Positions 1-12,000 of a stretch of 24,355 nt of DNA are shown piece by piece. Under the pieces are notes generated by a model that had not been told where the DNA came from, did not search any database, and saw nothing but the letters and a program-made list of their open reading frames with translations. The stretch spans positions 1-24,355 of the forward strand of contig JADHWR010000012.1 in NCBI GenBank assembly GCA_016783355.1, read 5' to 3'. Each line of letters opens with the position of its first letter. The stretch's first letter is position 1. This DNA is from Candidatus Omnitrophota bacterium. GTDB taxonomy: Bacteria; Omnitrophota; Gorgyraeia; Gygaellales; JAHJCI01. Position numbers and translations under genes: made by a program.

Positions 1-3000
1 ATCTCCTTAGTCAAAGAAACCAACAACGGCTTAGATATTACCAACATCACCCTTAATGACCTAGCCACCTTTGGCGAGATACTATTCAAGTCCGACGGCA
101 GCGCCTGGGATGTCCAGAGTATCGTCAAAGGCTATGAGGATTTAATCAATTTCATCGAGCAACAAAAGACCAAACCCCTTCCTGGGGTAACAGCTCGGTT
201 GGAAGATATGAAAATTAACCTGGATAAACTCCACTATACCCAATTTGAGGCATTATTCGGCTATATCTATGGCTCAGAATACCAAGTCATTCTTGCTTGG
301 AAGGCCTCTAGTGCCAGAGATTACCAAGGAGTAATTGAGATAGTCGAGAAAACACTTGAGAGGTCTCCTGACTGGCAAGATGATACTGCCAAGGAGCAAG
401 CAAGGGAGAAAGCTGCTCAACTGGGCGTAACAGATAAGAGTCCTGAAGAGAGAGCAGAAGCAGCAGTTTCTTGGGCAGAGTCAGTACAGGAGAAACAAAA
501 AAAGAAAGAGCCTGCACCAGAAGTAACTAAAAACTGGGCAATCAATGATGTCGGCATAATGTGGTTTCTTAAAATGGAGGCATGCCTAGCATTAGGCCAG
601 CATGACAAAGCCCTTGAGGCAGCCAAAGAGATCTACAACAATTATAACCTGACATTGACTTGGGATCCTCAGGGTTGGTTTTGGTCACCGATGAAAGCCC
701 TTCGGACAGAGTCAAGGTTTAGAGATTTATATAGTAAAGCAGTAATGCAAAGCGGAATAGCCAAGCAGTTAAGTCTTTCAGAACTCCGTAAAAGAGGCGC
801 AGATAGCAAGACATCTCGTAACTATGTCCTTGCTGTTTATTACTATGAGAATGCATTAGAACGGGCCAAGCAGGAGAACAAGACCTCCTTAATCAAGACA
901 ATCAAGGAAGATTTCTCCTACTGCAAAGCAAGAGGATTATACGAACAGGCAAGGGAGACAATCTCAGACCAAAAAGCAGTTAATCTACTCGAAGATGCCC
1001 TGAAGGTATTAGAAGGCGCTCCTGAGAAATCAGCTTTTAAGAGATTAAAGAAAAACATTGGCGGAGAGCTTAATCAGCGACGGAAGAGATTAAAGATAAG
1101 AAAAGAAAATTCTAATATTTTTGACTTTATTGACCAGGCAGATGAACTGCTCCAACAGAACAAGCACAATCAAGGGCCGAAAATCAAGAGAAATCGCGAC
1201 CAATCCAGCATTAAATCTTGGTTTAAAAGAAAACAAATCTTAGAAAAGAAGGACAAGACCTTCCGCATTAATTTCATAGATAGAATTACGGGCGTAAGCA
1301 ATGCCTACGCTGCTCCGCTTAATATTGAAGAAGAAATTGGATATATTCGTGGCGTTACCATTGATGAGAAATTCACAAAAGAAGACATTTCTTTGCTTAA
1401 AGAGTTAGGAGTAACTTATGTTCGCGCCTACGCTCCGTATAAAAATGTAGTCATGCTTTTAGATGATTTGGCCAAAGCCGGTATCAAAGTGATAGTCGGC
1501 ATTCCTTATAATGTATACGGCGGTTCAATAATTAATATTACGATGGAAACCTACGAAGAATTTATTCAACAATATAAAGACCATCCGGCAATCGCTGGCT
1601 GGGAATTTGGAAATGAACTAAATTATCATCTTGATTGGTTCAACAACAGTGAAGAGGAAATGCTCGCAACGATACAAAAAATAGCCAGCGCTATTAAAGA
1701 GATAGATTCTGAACACCCTGTCTTTACTGCGTATGGATTTGGCAGTGTTACCAACGAGAAAATGATAAAAGTAATAAATAAATGCAAATCCGTAGATGTG
1801 TGGGGCCTTAATATATATGCGTGGGATCATCTTGGAGGTGTTTTTAGTCGTTGGCAGGAAATTTGTAAAGCATTAGACAGAAACGTTCCTATGTATATCT
1901 CCGAATCGGGGACTGATTCTTATGATAATAGGAAAAAGGCCGAAGATGAGGAAGCTCAAGCCAGAGCTATCATAAATATTTGGAGAAGAGTTGCTGAGAA
2001 TAAAGATACTTGTTTAGGAATTACCTTTATGTCCTGGAAGGACAATCCAGATAAAACAGAAGTCCATGCAGGCGGCTTCGCCTACGATAGTTTTGCTAAT
2101 GAAGACAAATTCGGTGTTGTCAGGCTGGATGGCACACGCAAAAAGGCATATTTTAAATTACAGGAACTTTGGGCCGGGGAAGAAATTACTGCTGGCACAG
2201 AAGTAAATAAAGCAGCATTGCTTAAGATGGCGCCCAGTGAGTTGATATATGCTAATTTTGCAGACAAAGTCTGCATCTTGACAAAACCTTTAGTGCAAAT
2301 GATAGAAGAGAGGCCCGATTCTCTAAAGCTAAAAGCGCTAATAGGCGGAATGTGTAATTTTGATTTTGATAAAGTCGATTTAAACAATCTTAATGGGGAG
2401 ACTATTCAAGAGATTGATGTAGACCAACTGGGAATGCTGCTTATTGGTCATAATGGACGACAGAAAGATCTGCATGAACAAATTGGTTTCCTTGGAGAAT
2501 TTATTAAATACAGAGACAGCGTTTCTGCACAAGAGAAGAAGAGGCTACTGGAGGAAAAAGGCCTTAATATAAATAAACTTAGAGTAGCCGATTTTGGTAA
2601 ATGGGCACCTGAGATATTTAAGACAGAAAGATGTGCTGCGTATGTCTGGTCTAAACACAGTGCCAGAGATTATCAAGTCGCAATAGATGAGGCAAAGAAA
2701 ATGCTTGCCCAGTTTCCCGATTGGCAGATGTTAGCCAAGGCGCAGGCCGATAGTTTGACCAAGAGGCTAGATATATTACCTGGATTTCCTGAAGATAGGG
2801 CAAACGAAGCAATCCGATGGTCGAAGTCAACAGATAAGAAAGAAATCTTTAGCAGCGACACCGGATTTTTAAACGATGTGGCTGCAGTGCTATTCGTAAT
2901 CATGGACAGCTCCTTAAAGACCGATCAGCATGATCTGGCATTGTGGGCAGCTAGCGTACTTTATAAAGACCTTAATACAGCATTGATCTGGGATCACAAA

Positions 3001-6000
3001 GGTTGGTTCTGGTCTCCGATAGACTGGATCGAGACATCCGGTAACTTCTATTATGAGGTCATGGTAGAGGCATCTTCCTTGGCAGAGATCCTCAATCGGG
3101 CAGAGGAATTTTGTAACAACAAGTGGGTAATAGAATATGGAGTGGCGTTAAAGCTTCTTAGATTAGCACTGAGCAAGAAAGTGACCAGCAAGACAGAGCC
3201 TGAATTAGTAGCAAAGGTCAAAGACTCGATTAAAAACATCGAAAGCTACTTTTCACAAAAGCATAAAGAAGAGATTCAGGAGCTTCTCCGGCAGACAGAA
3301 GAAGCAAAGGTTACTACTGAATATTATGAAGCAGAGGTGCTCTTAAAGAAGGCCTTGAAACTTGTAGAGTCGACAGGCGATGCATCTTTAAAAGCAGAGA
3401 TCGAGGGAAAAATCGCTCTCTATGCTGAAAAACACCAAGAGCAAATCGGTATGTTCCTTGCAACAGCCTATGATGCAAGAGGTTTGGGAAAATATAAGAA
3501 GGCGCTTGAGTTCTTCCACAGAGCCCTGCAGCTTGCCAGACAAGTGGAAAATACTTCTTTAATTGAAGACATCGAAAGCGATATAGAATATTGCCTGAAT
3601 GTTGAAATTAGAGAGCAATTAAAAGAACTAGGGTATAACAATAAAGTAGTAGAAGAATTTGTGCAGATGGTCAATGGATGGAAGGATTTAGCCGGAAGGA
3701 GGGCATTGGTTTACTGGAGTGCAAAACTTGTCAAGGCAAAGTTGAAGTTTCAGGAAGGTAAAACAGCTTATACAAATATGGCAGAGGTAGAGGATAGAGT
3801 GATTTGCCAGATAATCGACCTGCTGGACAAAGAAATAAAGCAGGACGCTGTTAGTTCGTTTATTGCCAAGTTCGACAAAGTTGCGCAAATCAAGGGCATC
3901 AGTCTTGTAGGCCGCACCCAGGTATTATATATCATAGCAAATACATTGCAGCTTCCGATAGAAAAGCTTATTATTCATTTAAATCTGATGCCTGAACACA
4001 AAGAAAAGCCGATTAAAAAATCTGCACTGCTTCATGGATTTAAGCAAAAAATTATGAACTTTATTTTAGCTGCCAGCTTGGTTAATTCCGTTAATCCGTC
4101 TTTAGCAGAAGGAAAGGTTATTTTACCCAATGATGTTAATCCTATCAAGCAAGAAGTTGTAGTAGAAAGAGGAAGGGCCCCTCCGGTTAAATCCTTATTT
4201 ACCCGCCTACTCTCCACCAGTATCGCTGAAGCAGCTGAGGATAATAAAGAGAGTCAATCAAAGTTAGAACTCAGCGCTACCTCTACTGAGGAGCCCTCCA
4301 TAGTAATCATTTCTCCTGCCAAAGAGAATCAGATCCGTTTAGGTTCACTCAATATTGAAAAATTGGGCAAAAAGAATCGCTACCAGATAAAGAATATTGC
4401 CCGTATTTTTAATAATTATGACCTTGTGGCAATACAAGAGGTTATGAATTTTGGCGCTACGCTTGATAGCCCACGCGGCAAAAAAGGTATTGCGGCAGTA
4501 GAAAAGGGCATTGCATATTTGAATAGATATACCGGCGATGAGTGGGGCTACATTATAAGTCCTAAGCCACAAGGAACAAAAGGCGCTAAAGAAAAAGCAC
4601 CCTCTATGCTTGAATATTACGCCTTTATCTATCGCAAATCAAAACTCACCCTTATTGAAAATTCTGCCTATTTATGGGAGGACGAATGCGGACGATGTCA
4701 GTTTACCCACCCGCCACTTGTTGCCTCCTTCAAGGTAAACGAAGGGTTAGGTAACCTCGATATTACCTTGGGTAATTTCCATGCCGCCTCCCCCAGTGCA
4801 AAAGAGCGCAAAGATGAAATTAGATGTTTGGTTACTGTCTATGGACAGATACAAGATGAAGACCCTAACCAGAACGATGTAATCCTTTTGGGCGATTTTA
4901 ATACTCCGGTAGATAAAAAAGAGTTTGATAATTTAAAGGGCATTCCTACAATGGTGCACATATTAAGCCCTGAAGATAAGACAACAGTTAATAAGCAGAC
5001 AGGTAAATTAGCAAATCAATACGACACAATGTGGTATCAGGAAAAATATACCGGCGAAGACATTGTTCCCGGAAGCGCCCAGGTCCATCCTGCATGGAAA
5101 GAGGATTTGGTATATCCGGATGATATATCTATTTCTGAAAAAGTCTTAGGCCAGGATAAGTGGCTCTATTCAAGATATGCCTCTGACCACTTACCGGTTA
5201 CCGCACTTTTATATACTGATAGGGACACAGATAATTTTAGAACCACAGATTACACAGATTCACACACAGATTACATAGATTCGCACAAACCAGCAGGGAT
5301 TTTCCAGATTTTAAAGAAAATCTTCAATAGCATCTTTGGTATCCGAGATGCAGAAGGAGCTGAGGAGACCAAGGACGAGCTTTCTTTCCAAAGGACATTA
5401 TTGGAAGTTTATAAGAAATATGCAAGCCGGGGAGTAGAAATTGCCGCAGAGAGAATTGCCGCTATTGAGGCGAGAATTAAAGAGTTAGAAAAAGAGAATG
5501 GCTCCTCAAAAGAGGCTCAGATATTTCTTATAGCTCAAGAAGAAACAGGGCAAAAAGAGAAGGCCGATTTAGTAAAACCCACTGAATATAGCAAACAACC
5601 TACAAGCTTAGCTCCAGAGAAAATAGAGCCTGTTGTCCCGGTAGACAGCAGACAAATAGAGCAAATTGGTAAATCTTTAATGGATGTAGTTGTACCTGTA
5701 ACAAATTCCGGAAGAAGTCCTCCGCCGATTTTATCTAAAGATGAAACTAATGAAGATACTGCTGAAGAACGGTTAGGACAACAAGGCAAAAATTCTTTGG
5801 CCGAACAACCAGAGGAGGGCGGGACAGAAAAGACTATAGCAAGAAAGAAGAGTGATAGCGAACAATTAAGAGAAAAGATAGAAGATTCTGAAGAGTGGTT
5901 AAAAAAGATTATTTGGCAAGAAGAGCTTCCTGTTAGCCATCTTTCTGCATCAAACTTAGAAGATGTGGTTTTCTCTTATGACCTCGGTGTTTACTTAGAA

Positions 6001-9000
6001 GTACTTGTAGATTATGAGAAATATGATAAAGCAAGAAAGGTTATGGATATCCTTTATGGCATCTGGCAGGAAAACCCAGAGGATTTCTCCGGATTTTATA
6101 ATGCTTATGGAATTTTTTCCGCAAGATATAAACATGATGAACCACAGGATGCCGGCCCTAATGCCTGGCTCGTTTTAGGAATATCGAAATATATTTATGC
6201 TACCGGGGAAGTTAAATACCTCCCGTTAGCGCAGGCAACCGCTGATTATCTCTTGTTCCTGCAGGATAACGATCCCTCCCATGAGAATACTTATGGGGCG
6301 TTGAGATTAAATCCAGACTGCAAATATTACTCTACAGAAAACAATATTTCTGCCCACGCCGCCTTAAGGAATTTCTATAGGATTGCCTTAAGCCATAAGC
6401 TACCCGAAGCAGAAAAATATGAGGTTGCTTATGAAAAGATAGAGAATTGGCTTAAGAAAACAAAATTTGAATTGGAAAGAGAAACAGGCAGTATTATCGA
6501 TTTGCATATTGGCAGATTTTCGCTTTTAAGACTTGGTCCAGAGACAAGGTTTCTTGGCATCCCTCTATTTAAGCCTAAATCCTCATATTATTTCTATGCG
6601 GGCTATGATGAAGAAAAGGGAAAATGGGATGACCGATTTGCTTCGGATGTTGGTCAGTGGATGGTGATGGCTCTTGGGCCAACGAAGGTTAAAAAACTCT
6701 TTGGGCTTTCGATGAAAGAAATCGATAAGATAGTTACCAAACATGCCCGCGTAAGCGTAGTTTATGAACACCCGGATAAAGGTAAGGTAAAAGTTGCAAT
6801 ACTTGATTATATGAATGGAGATGGACGTGAGCGTGTAGGACGCCAAAAAATGGGTTCAGTGGAGTGGAGCTTATTTGGAGCAATTGTTGCCGATATGTTA
6901 GGAAAGCCAGAACAAACTTCAGGGATCCTAAAAGAAATAGAGAAGCTGATGGATAAAGAAGGATTCCTGCCTTATGCTACAGAGGAATTACTGCCCACTG
7001 GTTTTGGCTGGCGCACACCGGCGTGTAAGAAATCGCTTATTTCACGTCTTTGGTACATTTTAGCCGTTAATGGAGAAAACCCATTTAGCTTAGAGAAAGA
7101 GGCCAGGGATTTTAAAGTAGATTTAGGACATTTAGAAAAATATCGTTATCTCTATGAGCCTGATGAGCAGATAGAAAGGGCCATTAAAGGTATAGATGAC
7201 GCAGAAAAGTACTTTGATAAATTAATCGAAAATCTCAAAGACGCTGAGGACCCGCGTACGACATTAGAACTTTTGACTCTACCGTTTAATCTCTATCATT
7301 ATTCTGGATCACCGATTGGGGCAGATATTTCTTTAGGAGACTTCACGTTTGGTTTTGGATTGGGTGGACTTTTAGGCAATGCCACAGAGGCCGGATTGAT
7401 TGTTACCGATTTAGTTAATGGTGGTTTAGTATTTCCTCCCTTAGCAATATATACACTTGCAGATAAGGCTTTAGAAATAATCAATGAACCGCTTTTGATG
7501 CAGAAAGTAAAAGAAGAAGGGGCAATTATTGAATTGTCGCAGCCGGAAGCAGGCCTGCTCGATATTTCTATTACTTCAATATCCTTGTTCAAGAAAATAA
7601 GGATTGGCCTTGAAGCCGATAAGGTGGAGATGCAAAAAGATGGCAAAATCAAAGAACATGCCTTACTTGACTTAAAGCAGCCCTTAGAGGACCTGTTTAG
7701 AAAATCATATCCGGCCATAGTCTTCCTTTCGGAGCAGATGAGAACTGCTGATTTTGAGGCCAGGTTTGACCCTCAGCCAAATTGTTCATATTTCCGCGTG
7801 TGTATTGGGGAATATCAATATATTACGCGCTTTAACTGGGAAAAGAAAAATTATGAGATGGTTGCCAAGCAAAGGATGTTTAATCCCAGGACCCGCAAAT
7901 TTCTCCAGGATTTAGGCTGGTGGCCGCAGGGCTATGACTGGGAAAGTAAAAAGCCCAGGATTTTTGCTATCGAAAATACAGTAAACGCAATAAGACAGGT
8001 GCCTTCACTTCTTGAAGGCGAGGTCTTAAAGATGGGTATTTTGAAAAACCCACTTACCGGTGAAATTGCCCAGATTAATTCATTGAAAGACGTAAGATAC
8101 GCCGTGCCTGTGGCCACGGATGTACCTTATTACCCGATTTACTTTGAACCGGAAACAGGCAGGATTATTGTTCCTTCACTAAAGAATACCTTAATCTATG
8201 TTGCCTTTAAGAACGGCAAGCCGTTAGAATTTGCGGAGGTGTCTATTCCAGCAGCCTTCGCCAGGATAGTTTCCGATAACGGAACTTACTATATCTTCTC
8301 CTTGGATGATTTATCGAAATTGCCTGTCGAAAAACTAAAAGATGACTTTGAGATAAATTATGGCGAATTTAACGAAAAAGAAGAAAAATATAAACATACG
8401 ATTAATTTAATCAAAGGAACCTGGGTTAGCTGGCAGGAACCTTTTGCGGTGTGGGTAGAAATAGTTGAAGATGGCAAGAAAGTTAAAAAACTAATACCAG
8501 CTGTAGTTGAATTTTCGCCCGATGAAAATGTCCATAATCACCTTCTTGTGCTAAAAGATGGAGATAGAAACAAAATCTATAAAGACGAGCAACCTTGGAG
8601 GTATCGCCGGGAAAAGCTGACTTACGCACAGCATGAGGAGTTCTGGAGAGAGTGGCGGGAGCTTTACCATGAAGATAACTGGGCCTTTATGCAGGAACTT
8701 ACCGGGAAGCTTAAACAGAGGTTTGTTATACCTCAGGTAGAGATTGAAGAAATAGAAAGAGCCCGGCCGCTAGGAAATTCCCTCGGATTCCAGGGGCCTA
8801 AGGTAAGAGTGAAGCTTGGCTGGCCGGCATCCGCGGATAAAGACCTAAAAGATGCAGGGTTATTACATAAAAGCTTTACCGTATCCTTTGGTGAGGTCGC
8901 CGGCATTAACCTGAAAAGGGCAACTGTCATTAGAGATGAAGCAGGATATGTTAAACCTTTAGCCTTGGACGCAAAAGAGGAGCAAAAGGTAGAGGGACTT

Positions 9001-12000
9001 TTAGCGGATTGGTTGTTGACTCAGGCGCCATTGAGCTCTGTTGAGTCAGATATTGGGCCTTCCCAGAGTTTGTTTAAAGATTTGGTTTACTATCCTGAAT
9101 TAGACTGGAGACAGGTTCTTGGCTGGAGTCAGAGAAGAGCGGATGTAGAAAGAAGGCTCTCCGGATTGCATAACTGGGGAATTCTCAGTGAGCCGGGTTC
9201 GACCGTAGTTGATACATTAACCGAAGAACAACTAAATTATATTCGTCGGCTTCGTGACTTGAACCAAAATCAGCGAAAGGCCCTTAAGGTTGAGAAAGAG
9301 ATTACACCTTTTGGAACACTTTATCGCCACAAGATAAATGGCATTGAAGTCCCTTGTAATTATTTAACAGATGCCCAAGGAAATCCTTCCTCCATTATTC
9401 CCGATGCGGACCAGATGCTGCTTCTAAGCTCACCGCAAATACTCAATGAAGAAAGATTCATTGTTCTCACTGATTTAGGTGAGAAGGCCCTTCAGAAGCG
9501 TAAGACCCATTACTATGTTTCTTTACCCGATGGCACAGGATACTATATTAAACCCGAAGCGCTAATTGAAAAGTATTCTCAATATTACGAGATGTATAAA
9601 GACGGCGCAAGCATAATGCGCTTTTCTGTGGATAGGCAAGCTACTCTTCGTTTCTACCCGGCCCCCAAGATTGAAGATATGATAGTTGAAGAGGTCTTAG
9701 AAGACATTGAAATCAGAGAAGATATGCCCGAGCTGGCAAGAATTCCTGAAGATATATGGCAGAGAGAGCAGTTAAGCGGCAAAGAAATTTCCAATCTTTA
9801 CAGGATAGATACTTCGATAGAAGCAACAATAGATATTATTGATAATAAAAATGAGAATAAAGAAAGAGTCCAAGAGATTCTCTTAGGGTGGGCAATTAAC
9901 CTGGGAGAATATGCTTTACTACTGCCGGATAATTCTACTTTAGGGTTCAACACTATCAGGCAGATAGATGTGGATGGAAACGTTACCAGAACTTTCGGTG
10001 TCGATGAGAACCAAAGGGAACTAAGATTCAGGTTCGATCAAAACGTATTTGAGGTCGCGAGAGAAGACGGAGCCGATAGTTATATAGTTGAAAAGGTTGA
10101 TGAGACGACCTATCAAGCAGTTCAAAGAGTATCAACCTCTACTTCTTTGGAATATGAAGATTTGCCTGAAGAATGGCGGTTGAAGATATCACAGATAGGC
10201 AAGAGCACCCCCAGATTATTACCGGACCTGCAATCGCCAGATTTTGCGAAACTCGAATGGGCAAGAATTGCCATGCTTTCTCCGGATGGCAGAGAAGTCT
10301 CGTACTCTTATCAGGCATTTAAAGATAGCGACCTGCCTGAAGTGAAGATTTCAGACGATGGGTTTATAGATATAGAAGTAATGGATGGCCTATTAAGTTT
10401 ACGATATGCCTTAGACGAAGAAGTAGAAGATTTAACAACTCTGCGTGCTTTATCTTATTATATTTCCGAGACTGAAAATTTGGTTATAGACTTTTACAAG
10501 CAACTAATATTTATAGAGCAAAGAGAGGAAGTTGATAAATTCCTTACCGGAGAATGGCACATAAGAGTAAATGGGATTGGCATAGATTTATTTAATTCAA
10601 ATAATATAAAGAATATCGTTAGTCTTTTGGAGCAAATAAAGCTTAAAGATGGTGAGCCGATTTTACCTCATGGATTACATGTCGAGAGGAAAGAAGTATT
10701 TAATTTCACAGACGCCACTGCTGTAATTGGCAATGAGAGTGTTATTTATCCATCCGCATTGCTTAAGGCATATGAGATACCATCTGAGGCCACCACCATC
10801 TACGTAATTAGGGGTGAGGGTGAAAAGGAAGTTGGCAAGGGTTCATTAAGCGAGATTGACTGGGAGAATGGATATATCAAATCCAACAACAGGGTTATTT
10901 TCTACGCCAAAGACGGCGTGAGCAAATTAGGTGAAATAAGCCGCTCGATCTGGCGTGACTTCAAGGCCAATGTAAATGTGCAGAAAGAACAAGGTAAATA
11001 TGTAACCTATATGTTCGATTTCAACCGTTATGGCGCCGGCCACCGCTCTTTAAGCACCGGCACTGATGAGAACGAAACCAAGGTACTCAATACTGCTTCA
11101 TTATACTTAGGAAAACTTGCTGATGAAAATATATTTGCTTTTATGACGCTAGAGGGTATATTTGAAGCTCGCGCGCCAGATGGAAGCCTAATAAGTTTAA
11201 CGGATGATTTTAATGAAAATTACAAGAGCTTAGAGGATGCCGAGGTAATTGCCCGTGGCCTAAGGCACGTTGCGGTTTCCTTAAAAGATGGTGAGGGCCG
11301 ATTAAAGGCTATCCTTTCCGACTACACCGGTGATGTCCATGACTTAATTTCACAGCTCGCGCGCAACAAGCCAGAAGACATAATGAATAGCTTTGGAAGC
11401 GCACTTCTTAATCAGTTCAAGGAAATAACCTTTGTGGAGCAGAACGGAGATATTACTACCGCTTATGATGCTGGGGCGCTTCACTTAGGCTACGGAAAGA
11501 GGGGAATGGCCTTTGTAGCCCAGTTTGACGCTAAGGGAAACATAGTTTTGGATAAGAATGCCTATAGCGATGCGGATTATGTAAGCAAGACCGTCAGCAG
11601 TCATGATAGGTTTATAGTAAGAGTAAGCGGAACAGATACGGCATCAGAGATACGTTTCATATATGAGATTGATGAGAGAAGAAAAGCAAAGAAAAGCGTC
11701 AGAGAACGTGCCTTGGATCCGGTAGGAAGATTACGCTGGGAAATCCACGAGGACAATAAGCGCTTTAAGCATCCTAAGATAAAGATGGTTTATGATCCTG
11801 TATACGGTGTTGCTGAGAAATCATATCAGCTTGGTTTCTGGAACACCGGATGGGGAAAAGGGCGCAAGCTTCTATATAAGCACGTAGTCGCCTTTGAAAA
11901 TGGCAATAGATTAGGCCGCTGGTGGGTATGGGATGTTGAAGTAGACCAAGACGGCGATGCGAAGGGATCACCAATAAGTGAATTTGTAAATGGCACACAG

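Noticed and set aside
5236..5288. Short direct repeats considered as a CRISPR array
   Set aside because: Only two adjoining 21-base units with no spacers, and in frame inside a coding region.
7320..7460. Gly-rich hydrophobic patch as a membrane helix
   Set aside because: Acidic residues interrupt it (Asp and Glu every 10-15 residues); no continuous 20-residue hydrophobic core.
7299..7718. Minus-strand open frame of 139 codons
   Set aside because: Antisense to the frame 1 gene; Pro/Ser/Ile-rich translation with no recognisable domain or ribosome binding site.
11932..11964. DVEVDQDGD resembles an EF-hand or dockerin calcium loop
   Set aside because: Only one loop, no flanking EF or dockerin helices, and it sits in a beta-rich context.
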